A DNA stretch of 11,940 nucleotides from JBCBSK01 sp039819185 (lineage in GTDB: Bacteria; Pseudomonadota; Alphaproteobacteria; Rhizobiales; Tepidamorphaceae): positions 1 through 11,940 of the forward strand of contig JBCBSK010000120.1 in NCBI GenBank assembly GCA_039819185.1, in the 5' to 3' direction. Shown in pieces: positions 1 to 6,642 of this stretch. A program made the position numbers and the translations under genes. Within the stretch, counting starts at the first letter, position 1. Each line of letters begins with the position of its first letter. Below the pieces are notes generated by a model. The model was not told the origin of the DNA, did no database searches, and saw nothing but the letters and a program-made list of their open reading frames with translations.

Positions 1-197
1 ATATAGAGGTGGCAGAAGCCGCCAATCAGCCCCATGCCATACATCTGGCCAGCGCGCTCCTCAAAGCGGCGGATCAGCAGCATATCGCGATAGGCCTGAA
101 GCTCATCCTCGGCCGTCAGCTCTGCCAATGCCGGCGCATCAGCGGTTTTCGACTTCGAGGATGGTTTGCGGCGCGTCGTCTGCGCTTGGCGGGCCAT
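1..197 (-). CDS. pdhA: Pyruvate dehydrogenase E1 component, alpha subunit (N-terminal part, cut by window edge)
   Basis: E1 alpha carries out the thiamine-diphosphate-dependent decarboxylation of pyruvate in the pyruvate dehydrogenase complex, together with E1 beta (PdhB), in the cytoplasm. Only the first 65 codons are visible, because the gene runs off the left edge. The start is ATG at 197-195, preceded by a good ribosome binding site (GGGAG about 6 bases upstream). Residues 1-25 are a variable basic, Ala- and Lys-rich tail. From about residue 34 the sequence matches the conserved E1-alpha opening: AYRDMLLIRRFEERAGQMYG followed by MGLIGGFCHLY at 54-65. The thiamine-diphosphate and partner-binding regions lie outside the window. 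The gene follows eno and the ftsB-like gene on the same strand, an order I recall in alphaproteobacteria, but 190 bases separate it from ftsB, so it may have its own promoter. The family call is confident despite truncation. Confidence 0.93.
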   Translation of the reverse strand, partial: MARQAQTTRRKPSSKSKTADAPALAELTAEDELQAYRDMLLIRRFEERAGQMYGMGLIGGFCHLY

Positions 198-387
198 GCT
201 GTCTCCCTGGACTGTGGATCGGACGTTGACGTGTCCGTCTCGCGTTACGAGCCGAACCAACCATTCGCCAATCTGTTTTCTCTACCGATATCGCACGTTG
301 GCGCCATTGGCCACAACACGTTTGGGGGAATAGGTGCTGAACCAATCGCGACAGCACGTGTGCGGAAACGTCGATGCGTAGAGTGTC
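198..387. other. Intergenic region between ftsB-like gene and pdhA with an imperfectly placed inverted repeat
   Basis: These 190 bases hold no convincing gene; the open frames crossing them show no family resemblance. The region is both the 3' flank of the ftsB-like gene and the leader of pdhA. A perfect 6-bp inverted repeat (GTGCTG at 334-339, CAGCAC at 352-357, 12-base loop) lies about 30 bases past the ftsB stop, and its right arm overlaps a CACGTG palindrome at 355-360. No T-run follows the repeat on the minus strand, so it does not look like a standard intrinsic terminator. A weak promoter-like pair on the minus strand (TTGTGG, 18 bases, GATATC) precedes pdhA, but I would not call it a promoter on that alone. 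Confidence 0.4.
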
Positions 388-705
388 CTACCTTGAGCGC
401 GGCAGGTCCAGAATGACCTCGTCCTCGGCGACAAAGCCAAGGAGAAAGCGCGCTCGCTCGTCCAGAAGATCGGGATCGAGTTGCGTCGAGCGCAAAAGGT
501 CGACCTTGCGGATATAGAGATCTCGCTCACCGGCCAGGGTGTCGCGCTCTGAAATCAACGATTGTTCCAAAGACAGGAGCCGCTCGCGTTCGTCGAGACC
601 GTGCGCACCATAGACCGCGTGATACCCGAAATAGGCCAGCCCCAGCGCGCCGACGGCAAGCGCCATGAAACCGGTCTTACGCCGCCTGACCGGGGTAGTG
701 CGCAT
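388..705 (-). CDS. ftsB: Septum formation initiator (FtsB/DivIC-like) membrane protein
   Basis: This 105-residue protein has the architecture of the FtsB/DivIC family, small bitopic divisome proteins that form a complex with FtsL and FtsQ at the septum. A short basic N-terminus (RTTPVRRRKTG) is followed by one membrane segment at about residues 12-33. A periplasmic charged helix at about 38-72, rich in Leu, Glu and Arg in a heptad-like pattern, looks like the family coiled coil. The tail, with DPDLLDERARFLLGFV at about 77-92, resembles the conserved end of alphaproteobacterial septum formation initiator proteins. The start is ATG at 705-703 with GGAG about 6 bases upstream. The gene sits between eno and pdhA, an arrangement shared with FtsB downstream of eno in other proteobacteria. 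A perfect CtrA-type site lies about 50 bases upstream, suggesting cell-cycle control separate from eno. The symbol follows the family; DivIC is the alternative name. Confidence 0.88.
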   Translation of the reverse strand: MRTTPVRRRKTGFMALAVGALGLAYFGYHAVYGAHGLDERERLLSLEQSLISERDTLAGERDLYIRKVDLLRSTQLDPDLLDERARFLLGFVAEDEVILDLPRSR

Positions 706-754
706 GAAAGCTCCGCAAGCCGTAAAACAACCACATCACTCAAGCCGGGACGCG

Positions 755-770
755 GTTAAGCTGAGGTTAA
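755..770 (-). promoter_or_regulatory. CtrA-type binding site upstream of the ftsB-like gene
   Basis: On the minus strand the sequence is TTAACCTCAGCTTAAC, a perfect match to the full CtrA consensus TTAA-N7-TTAAC. On the plus strand it appears as a 7-base direct repeat (GGTTAAG at 754-760 and 765-771). It is in the 98-base gap between eno and the ftsB-like gene, 50 bases upstream of the ftsB start. CtrA is the master cell-cycle response regulator of Caulobacter and relatives and controls several division genes there. That it acts on this gene is inferred from position and motif; no clear -10 element could be assigned. The match covers nine fixed bases within about 100 bases, so chance is unlikely. 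Confidence 0.65.
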
Positions 771-803
771 GTGGAGCGCCAAGGCACGGACATCGGCGAC
801 GGC

Positions 804-2075
804 TCAGGCAATCGCAGCACGCCCCGGATAGACTGCGATATCGCCGAGCTCTTCTTCGATACGGATAAGCTGGTTGTATTTCGCCAGCCGGTCGGAGCGC
901 GCCAACGACCCGGTCTTGATCTGACCGCAACCGGTTGCCACTGCGAGATCGGCAATCGTCGAGTCTTCGGTCTCGCCCGACCGGTGTGACATGACGGCCC
1001 GATACGATGCGCGCTGGGCCATCGTGACAGCTTCGAGCGTTTCGGTCAGCGTGCCGATCTGGTTGACTTTCACCAGGATCGCGTTGGCAACACCGCGCGA
1101 AATACCCTGTTCCAGGCGCTCGGTATTGGTGACGAAGAGATCGTCGCCAACAAGCTGAACGCGGTCTCCCAGTGTAGACGTCAGGGCCGCCCAGCCATCC
1201 CAATCGTCTTCGGCCATCCCATCCTCAATCGAGACGATCGGATAGCGGGCACAGAGATCCTGATAATAGGCGACGAGGCCAGCCGCATCGAGCGTCTTAC
1301 CCTCGCCGTCAAGGTGATAGGCACCATCGCGATAGAACTCCGTGGCTGCCGAATCGAGCGCGACTACCACATCCTCGTCGGGACGATAGCCGGCCGTTTC
1401 GACTGCTTTCATGATGAAGCCGAGTGCCTCGTCCGCAGAGCCAAGTCCCGGCGCGAACCCGCCCTCGTCACCGACATTGGTGTTGTGGCCGGCATCCTTC
1501 AGGCCCTTTCGCAAGGTGTGGAACACTTCCGAACCGATTCTGACGGCATCCGTGAGCGATGGCGCGCCGACGGGCATGATCATGAATTCTTGAATGTCGA
1601 TCGGGTTGTCGGCATGCGCCCCGCCATTGACGATGTTCATCATCGGTACCGGCATGATGCGCGCGTTGACACCGCCAACATAGCGATAGAGCGGTAGACC
1701 GACAGCCTCGGCAGCTGCCTTGGCGACGGCCAGCGACGTTCCCAGGATCGCGTTCGCGCCGAGGCGTGCCTTGTTGTCGGTGCCGTCAAGCGCCACCAGG
1801 CCATCATCGATGTCGATCTGATCTTCCGCGTCGAGCCCAACCAGAAGGTCGGCGATCTCGGTGTTGACCGCGTCAACGGCTTTCAGCACGCCCTTGCCGA
1901 GATAGGCGTCGCCACCATCGCGCAGTTCGACCGCTTCGTGGGCGCCCGTGGAGGCACCGGATGGCACAGCGGCGCGGCCGAACGAGCCATCCTCCAGCAA
2001 TATATCGACCTCAACGGTCGGATTGCCGCGGCTGTCAATGATCTGACGGCCTTGGACGTCGGCGATGGCGGTCAT
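804..2075 (-). CDS. eno: Enolase (phosphopyruvate hydratase)
   Basis: Enolase converts 2-phosphoglycerate to phosphoenolpyruvate in glycolysis and the reverse in gluconeogenesis, in the cytoplasm. At 423 residues it has the normal bacterial length. The sequence shows the N-terminal DSRGNPTVEVD (14-24), the mobile SGASTG loop (39-44), the general-base/acid residues E163, E204 (in GDEGGFAP) and K336 (in LVKVNQIGT), the magnesium ligands D241, E284 and D311, the SHRSGETED signature (363-371) and K387. All expected catalytic positions are intact. The start is ATG at 2075-2073 with a GGGGG ribosome binding site. It is the first leftward gene after the rightward DUF1835 gene, so its promoter must lie in the gap 2076-2168 or within that gene. 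No intrinsic terminator is visible after its stop. The phosphoenolpyruvate it makes is a substrate of KdsA, encoded nearby. Confidence 0.99.
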   Translation of the reverse strand: MTAIADVQGRQIIDSRGNPTVEVDILLEDGSFGRAAVPSGASTGAHEAVELRDGGDAYLGKGVLKAVDAVNTEIADLLVGLDAEDQIDIDDGLVALDGTDNKARLGANAILGTSLAVAKAAAEAVGLPLYRYVGGVNARIMPVPMMNIVNGGAHADNPIDIQEFMIMPVGAPSLTDAVRIGSEVFHTLRKGLKDAGHNTNVGDEGGFAPGLGSADEALGFIMKAVETAGYRPDEDVVVALDSAATEFYRDGAYHLDGEGKTLDAAGLVAYYQDLCARYPIVSIEDGMAEDDWDGWAALTSTLGDRVQLVGDDLFVTNTERLEQGISRGVANAILVKVNQIGTLTETLEAVTMAQRASYRAVMSHRSGETEDSTIADLAVATGCGQIKTGSLARSDRLAKYNQLIRIEEELGDIAVYPGRAAIA

Positions 2076-2096
2076 GAAAGCCCCCAGTGATGGTGT

Positions 2097-2124
2097 TTGA
2101 TAACAAGACGGCAGGCAGAAACAA
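2097..2124 (-). promoter_or_regulatory. Possible sigma-70-type promoter for eno
   Basis: On the minus strand a TTGTTT element (2124-2119) and a TATCAA element (2102-2097) are separated by 16 bases. The -10 matches four of six consensus positions and would place the transcription start about 15 bases before the eno start codon, just including the GGGGG ribosome binding site. It lies in the 93-base gap between the divergent eno and DUF1835 genes. The -35 match is weak, so this is a candidate from position and spacing only. Confidence 0.28.
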
Positions 2125-2168
2125 GCGTCGCCGGGCTTTTACCCCAGCTTGGCGTATGGCAAAAGACC

Positions 2169-3182
2169 ATGATGGCAACCCTGGTCATCACCAATGGCGA
2201 CAGCGCCGCAGACCTCCTGAACGCCGCCAATCTCGCCGGCGATTGCCTGATCGTCTGGCGTGATCTTCTGCATGAGGGTCCGGTGATCGATACCGGCGAT
2301 CTCACGGCTCTGTCCGCCTCACGTGCAGCCTTCATAGCCAGTGATCACGCTTGTGCGATTGATCAGGACCAGGGTTTGGTTCGTTCGGACTTCACCCAGC
2401 GTAACGCGGCGTTCCGCCGACACCATGCGTTCGATACGATCGAGCTATGGGTCGAACACGACCTCTATGATCAGCTGCAGCTTCTGCAGATCCTTACTCT
2501 GCTGGATCGGGATGGCCGGCATCACGGCGTCACGCTCGTCCAGGCGCCGGATTATCTTGGCCTGCAAACGCCGGAGACGATTGGCCGATTCAAGGCGCTG
2601 TCGCGACCTTTGGGTGCGCACGATTTTGCTACTGCGCGGCGGCATTGGGAGGCCTTCGCCGCCGGAACGCCGGCCAGCCTGTTGTTAGCTGTTGATGAGA
2701 CCCGATCGGACGCCTTCCCGTTCCTAGGGCAGGCCATGCTGCGCCTGCTTGCGGAACTCCCCGATACACGAACGGGCTTGCGGGAAACGGAGCGGTTGGC
2801 ACTCACCTGCTTGCGTGATCATGGACCGTTGAATGCCGGCCCGCTGTTCAAGCTCTATTGCGACGTTGAAGCCGCGATGTTTCACGGTGATGCCAGCTTC
2901 TTCTCGCGTCTCGATGGGCTCAAACTTGGACCAGCCCCTCTGATATCAGGCCCAACGGGCTGCTACGCGGATGTCACGCGGGACGAAACCGGCAAACCCT
3001 CGGGCCCCTATCTTACGACCGCCTTCGAGATCACCGAAACCGGCCGTCGTGTCTTGGATGGTCAGGCCGATGCAACTATGCTCAACGGTGCAGATTGCTG
3101 GTTCGGGGCAACACATATCACCAGCGAGTCTGTGTGGCGCTGGGACGCCAAGGCGCGGCAGGTCATCCCACCAAAGCCGTAG
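2169..3182 (+). CDS. DUF1835 domain-containing protein of unknown function
   Basis: This protein of 337 residues begins TLVITNGDSAADLL and carries the hallmark VWRDLLHEGPV at 29-39, which I recognise as the DUF1835 N-terminal signature. A second conserved-looking block, IELWVEHDLYDQLQLLQIL (91-109), fits the same family. The C-terminal part resembles a DUF3658-like domain and includes LNGADCWFGATHI at 305-317. No biochemical function is established that I know of. No signal peptide or membrane segment is visible, so it is probably cytoplasmic. ATG at 2169 (or the adjacent ATG at 2172) is chosen because the domain begins there; an upstream TTG at 2097 in frame would add 24 residues unlike the family. 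The ribosome binding site is weak. It is the only rightward gene among leftward housekeeping genes, is divergent from eno, and its last 20 bases overlap the 3' end of kdsA tail to tail. Confidence 0.82.
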   Translation: MMATLVITNGDSAADLLNAANLAGDCLIVWRDLLHEGPVIDTGDLTALSASRAAFIASDHACAIDQDQGLVRSDFTQRNAAFRRHHAFDTIELWVEHDLYDQLQLLQILTLLDRDGRHHGVTLVQAPDYLGLQTPETIGRFKALSRPLGAHDFATARRHWEAFAAGTPASLLLAVDETRSDAFPFLGQAMLRLLAELPDTRTGLRETERLALTCLRDHGPLNAGPLFKLYCDVEAAMFHGDASFFSRLDGLKLGPAPLISGPTGCYADVTRDETGKPSGPYLTTAFEITETGRRVLDGQADATMLNGADCWFGATHITSESVWRWDAKARQVIPPKP

Positions 3183-4014
3183 GCTCGGCTTTCGCGACAC
3201 GATCTAGCTCGATCAGTGTCTGAAGAAGCCGCCCCAAATCTTTGATTTGGATCATATTTGGCCCATCGGATGGTGCGCTGTCGGGATCTTGATGGGTTTC
3301 GATGAAGAGCCCCGCGACGCCGACAGCAACTGCCGCCCGCGCGAGCACTGGGACAAACTCTCGTTGCCCCCCCGATGATGTTCCCTGCCCGCCTGGCTGC
3401 TGCACAGAATGGGTTGCATCGAAAATCACCGGGAGGCCTGTTTCAGCCATGATCGGCAGGCTGCGCATGTCGGAGACGAGCGTGTTGTAACCAAACGACG
3501 CGCCGCGCTCGATCAAGAGCACATTCGGATTGCCAGCGGCTGTGACCTTGGCCGCAACATTTCTCATATCCCAGGGCGCGAGAAACTGCCCTTTCTTGAT
3601 CGACACTGCCCGCCCCGTGGCCCCAGCGGCCAGAAGCAGGTCGGTTTGGCGGCAGAGAAAAGCCGGGATCTGCAGAAGATCGACCGCCTCCGACACTGGT
3701 CCACACTGCTCAGGCAGATGGACATCCGTCGTCACCGGTAGATCGAGCCGTTCACGGATCTCGGCGAAGATCGGCAGCGCCGCGTCAAGACCGAGCCCGC
3801 GCGGGCTCTGCCCGCTCGTTCGGTTCGCCTTGTCGAAGGACGTCTTGAAGACGAGGCCAAGGCCAAGCTCGTAACAGAGTTCGCGCAGCGCTGATGCCAT
3901 TTCAAGCGCATGATCACGGCTTTCGAGCGCACATGGCCCGGCGATTAGAACGAACGGGGCGGAATTGGAAAACGTTACGCCACCGACAGGGATGTCTTTG
4001 TGTGCAGGCGTCAA
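3163..4014 (-). CDS. kdsA: 3-deoxy-D-manno-octulosonate 8-phosphate synthase (metal-dependent type)
   Basis: KdsA condenses phosphoenolpyruvate with D-arabinose 5-phosphate to make KDO 8-phosphate, the precursor of the KDO sugar of the lipopolysaccharide inner core. The 283-residue protein shows LIAGPCALES (23-32), KTSFDKANRTS (57-67), TTDVHLPEQCG (95-105), IERGASFGYNTLVSDMRSL (168-186) and DATHSVQQPGG (199-209). C28 in GPCALES marks the metal-dependent class; Escherichia coli KdsA has Asn there. The other ligands fit H202, E239 and D250, with spacings equal to those I recall for Aquifex KdsA (C11, H185, E222, D233). The start is TTG at 4014-4012: the frame is closed by a TGA 24 bases upstream, no ATG or GTG precedes the first motif, and AGGGG lies 8 bases upstream. 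The TTG overlaps the TGA stop of the VOC gene as TTGA, suggesting translational coupling. The 3' end overlaps the convergent DUF1835 gene by 20 bases. Confidence 0.97.
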   Translation of the reverse strand: MTPAHKDIPVGGVTFSNSAPFVLIAGPCALESRDHALEMASALRELCYELGLGLVFKTSFDKANRTSGQSPRGLGLDAALPIFAEIRERLDLPVTTDVHLPEQCGPVSEAVDLLQIPAFLCRQTDLLLAAGATGRAVSIKKGQFLAPWDMRNVAAKVTAAGNPNVLLIERGASFGYNTLVSDMRSLPIMAETGLPVIFDATHSVQQPGGQGTSSGGQREFVPVLARAAVAVGVAGLFIETHQDPDSAPSDGPNMIQIKDLGRLLQTLIELDRVAKAEPTALVG

Positions 4015-4916
4015 ACCCCGATCCCCTGCTCTGCTTCATGGAAGGCAATCGCGGCGCCGAAGGCATCGACAGATGAGACGACAAGCCGTGTGCCTTGATC
4101 GCCGAACGGAACTCCGCCTTCGTCAAGCGCTTTACGCGTCTCTGAAAGATCCGTGACCTCGATCCCATATCCGATGAAACGCGGCGAGTTGATGGTCCGT
4201 AGATCAACCGCCGTGCCCCAGAGCTGTTTTGCCGCATTGGGCGTCAGCACGTGCACTGTTCCGCGGGGGGTGACGATATCGATCCCAAGCGTCGATGAGT
4301 TGACGTCCCGCACGCCACAGAAGAATTGCAGGAACCGGTGATGGTCCGCCGGATCCGTCGCAACCATGTGGACCGAAGATATCGTTTTCGCGCAATTGGC
4401 GTGACGCTGATAGTCGGGCTTCCAGAAGTTTTCCGGAAACCGGTTCTGACAGGTAAAGAAGCCGCATTCCGGCATGAAGGGGTCGGACGCGAAGGCCGTG
4501 ACGAAGCCAACCTTTTTCACCGACCCATCCGGCTGCGTCGCCTCGCGCTCGAAGCTGAACGGCAGATAGGCTTGCAGATTGGCGTGGGCAAAAGCATGTG
4601 CATCCGCCTCGGCATCCTGGCTTTCCAGCACCAACATGCTCATCCCCTCGCGCCATTCGAGGAAATAATGATTGAAGCGCGCAAACGAAAACTGACCAGG
4701 CGCGACGGCGGGAATGGCGCGCGGATCGCGCATGCCGAGGACTTCGAGAAAGCAATTGTCCAATTGGATCAGCGAATTGTGGGTTCCGAAAGGATGCCGC
4801 GCAACGGGCGTCATGGTGAAGCCCATAGCCTGGTAGATCTTGCGGGCATGGTCGAGCCCGTGCACGGCGAGAACCAGATGGTCGATACCGCGACCGGTTC
4901 GAGATGGATTGGGCAT
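4011..4916 (-). CDS. VOC superfamily (glyoxalase-like domain) protein, function unknown
   Basis: The 301-residue protein opens with GIDHLVLAVHGLDHARKIYQ (10-29) and continues GFTMTPVARHPFGTHNSLIQ (32-51) and NCFLEVLG (54-61), a classic vicinal-oxygen-chelate half resembling the Glyoxalase_3-type domain. A second half appears to begin near SSVHMVATD (181-188), with YGIEVTDL at 250-257. H13 and E58 in the first half, and H183 and E253 in the second, are at positions where VOC enzymes bind metal, which is inferred. The substrate cannot be told from sequence. The frame extends back to 5027, but that part lies inside pyrG. The ATG at 4916-4914 shares one base with the pyrG stop (TGATG), and the conserved domain starts just after it. 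Its TGA stop overlaps the kdsA TTG start by four bases. This tight packing between pyrG and kdsA suggests coordinated production. Confidence 0.85.
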   Translation of the reverse strand: MPNPSRTGRGIDHLVLAVHGLDHARKIYQAMGFTMTPVARHPFGTHNSLIQLDNCFLEVLGMRDPRAIPAVAPGQFSFARFNHYFLEWREGMSMLVLESQDAEADAHAFAHANLQAYLPFSFEREATQPDGSVKKVGFVTAFASDPFMPECGFFTCQNRFPENFWKPDYQRHANCAKTISSVHMVATDPADHHRFLQFFCGVRDVNSSTLGIDIVTPRGTVHVLTPNAAKQLWGTAVDLRTINSPRFIGYGIEVTDLSETRKALDEGGVPFGDQGTRLVVSSVDAFGAAIAFHEAEQGIGV

Positions 4917-6544
4917 CAGACAAGTCTCGATTGTTCGACCGCTGCCGCCACAAAGGACGAAAACAGCGGATGCGGCGCGAAGGGACGGCTCTTGAGTTCG
5001 GGATGAAACTGCACACCGATGAACCAAGGATGGTCAGGATATTCGACGATCTCGGGCAAAAGTCCATCCGGCGACAGGCCAGATAGCTTGAGCCCCGCAG
5101 CCTCCAGACGCGCGCGATAGGACATGTTCACTTCATAACGATGCCGGTGGCGCTCGGAGATGCGCTCCACATCATAGATCTCAGCAACGCGCGAGCCCGT
5201 TTGAAGCATCGCGTCATACGCGCCGAGCCGCATCGTCCCGCCAAGATCACCTTCCGAGGCGCGCTGCTCGAGCTCGTTGCCGCGCATCCATTCGGTCATC
5301 AGCCCAACCACAGGCTCATCGGTTGGGCCAAATTCGGTAGAGCCCGCCCCCTCGATCCCCGCCAGATGCCGGGCCGCCTCGATCACCGCCATCTGCATCC
5401 CAAAGCAGATGCCGAAGTAAGGCACGTTGCGTTCGCGCGCGAACTGGGCCGCCCGAATCTTACCTTCGGAGCCCCGCATGCCGAAGCCACCGGGCACGAG
5501 AATGCCGTGGACCTGTTCGAGCAGCGGGGTCGGGTCCTCACGCTCAAAGACCTCGGATTCGATCCACTCGACGCGGACCTTAATCCGGTTGGCCACACCG
5601 CCATGGACCAGCGCCTCATTGAGCGACTTGTAGGCATCCAACAGGCCGGTGTATTTGCCGACAACGCCGATCGTTACCTCGCCTTCGGGCTGACGTATCC
5701 GGCGGGCGATCTCGTTCCAGGACGAAATGTCCGGATCACCCGCTGAATCGAGACCGAAGGCACGTAAGACTTCCGCGTCGAGTCCTTCCTGATGATAGGC
5801 GACCGGCACGGCATAGATCGTGTCGGCATCCATGGCCTGGATGACCGAACTCTCACGCACATTGCAGAACAACGCGAGCTTGCGCCGTTCGTCCTCGGGA
5901 ATGGGGCGGTCGCAGCGGCACAGCAGAATGTCGGGTTGAATGCCGATCGAGCGCAGTTCCTTCACTGAATGCTGCGTCGGCTTGGTCTTCATTTCGCCGG
6001 CAGATGGGATGAACGGCAGCAGTGTCAGATGGATGAAGACGGAGTCGCCGCGTGGCAGTTCCTGGCCAAGCTGACGGATCGCCTCGAAGAACGGCAGTCC
6101 CTCAATATCACCGACGGTGCCGCCGATCTCGGCGAGGACAAAGTCGACATCGTCATTACCATTCAGGACAAACGCCTTGATGGCATCCGTGACATGCGGG
6201 ATGACCTGGATCGTGGCGCCGAGATAGTCGCCGCGCCTCTCCTTGGCGATGATGTCCGAATAGAGCCTGCCCGTGGTGACATTATCATCCTGCGTGCAGG
6301 GTCTCCCGGTGAACCGCTCATAATGGCCGAGATCGAGATCGGTCTCCGCCCCATCGTCGGTCACAAAGACTTCGCCGTGTTGATACGGGCTCATCGTGCC
6401 CGGATCGACATTGAGATAGGGGTCGAGCTTCTTGAGTCGCACGGAAAACCCGCGCGCCTGGAGAAGCGAGCCGAGAGCGGCCGAGGCAAGCCCTTTTCCG
6501 AGCGAGGAAACCACGCCGCCGGTAATGAAAATATACCGCGCCAT
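4916..6544 (-). CDS. pyrG: CTP synthase (glutamine-hydrolysing)
   Basis: PyrG aminates UTP to CTP using ATP and ammonia from glutamine, the last step of pyrimidine nucleotide synthesis. The 542-residue length is typical. The N-terminal synthetase domain shows the FITGGVVSSLGKG nucleotide-binding loop (6-18), DPYLNVDPGTMSPYQHGEVF (41-60), and magnesium ligands D71 (in DLDLGHYERF) and E139 (in AEIGGTVGDIEG). The C-terminal class I glutamine amidotransferase domain shows GGFGMRGSEGK (352-362), nucleophile C380 in GICFGMQM, and H514 and E516 in FHPELKSRP. All catalytic residues are present. The start is ATG at 6544-6542; the ribosome binding site (GAAG) is modest. It follows secG after a 98-base gap holding a terminator-like hairpin and a second inverted repeat. 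Its stop overlaps the VOC gene start by one base, which makes it the head of a pyrG-VOC-kdsA unit. Confidence 0.99.
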   Translation of the reverse strand: MARYIFITGGVVSSLGKGLASAALGSLLQARGFSVRLKKLDPYLNVDPGTMSPYQHGEVFVTDDGAETDLDLGHYERFTGRPCTQDDNVTTGRLYSDIIAKERRGDYLGATIQVIPHVTDAIKAFVLNGNDDVDFVLAEIGGTVGDIEGLPFFEAIRQLGQELPRGDSVFIHLTLLPFIPSAGEMKTKPTQHSVKELRSIGIQPDILLCRCDRPIPEDERRKLALFCNVRESSVIQAMDADTIYAVPVAYHQEGLDAEVLRAFGLDSAGDPDISSWNEIARRIRQPEGEVTIGVVGKYTGLLDAYKSLNEALVHGGVANRIKVRVEWIESEVFEREDPTPLLEQVHGILVPGGFGMRGSEGKIRAAQFARERNVPYFGICFGMQMAVIEAARHLAGIEGAGSTEFGPTDEPVVGLMTEWMRGNELEQRASEGDLGGTMRLGAYDAMLQTGSRVAEIYDVERISERHRHRYEVNMSYRARLEAAGLKLSGLSPDGLLPEIVEYPDHPWFIGVQFHPELKSRPFAPHPLFSSFVAAAVEQSRLV

Positions 6545-6573
6545 GGGGCTTCACTTATGCACGGGGCATTACG

Positions 6574-6590
6574 ATTCGGCGAGCCCGAAT
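6574..6590 (-). promoter_or_regulatory. Inverted repeat in the pyrG leader
   Basis: A perfect 6-bp inverted repeat, ATTCGG / CCGAAT with a 5-base spacer, is centred about 38 bases upstream of the pyrG start. Allowing one G-U pair it extends to 8 bp (6572-6592). It is not followed by a T-run, so it is not a terminator. It could be an operator or a leader RNA hairpin. The plus-strand arm includes a GANTC site (GATTC at 6573-6577), the CcrM methylation motif of alphaproteobacteria. Its role is unknown. Confidence 0.35.
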
Positions 6591-6606
6591 TGCATCCATC
6601 ATCGGG

Positions 6607-6630
6607 AAAAAAGACCTGCGTGTTGCGCAG
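6607..6630 (-). terminator. Terminator-like hairpin after secG
   Basis: Reading the minus strand, CTGCG (6630-6626), a CAACA loop and CGCAG (6620-6616) form a 5-bp hairpin, followed after GTC by six T residues (6612-6607). It lies 13 bases past the secG stop and about 60 bases before the pyrG start. The stem is short for an intrinsic terminator, so it may end only part of the secG transcripts or act as an attenuator before pyrG. Confidence 0.42.
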
Positions 6631-6642
6631 AGCTCGCGCGCC

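Noticed and set aside
9..416. A 135-codon plus-strand open frame antisense to pdhA and its leader
   Set aside because: The minus strand encodes recognisable PdhA here, and the antisense translation has no family features and biased composition typical of a shadow frame.
2097..2168. TTG start at 2097 for the DUF1835 protein
   Set aside because: The added 24 residues are not family-like, while the conserved TLVITNGDSAA opening directly follows the ATG pair at 2169/2172. The TTG also overlaps the likely eno promoter.
4326..5006. A 226-codon plus-strand open frame opposite the VOC gene and the end of pyrG
   Set aside because: It lies wholly antisense to two well supported genes, has no ribosome binding site of note and no recognisable domain.
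4917..5027. Extension of the VOC gene upstream to 5027
   Set aside because: The extra 37 codons lie entirely inside pyrG, and the conserved VOC domain begins just after the ATG that overlaps the pyrG stop.
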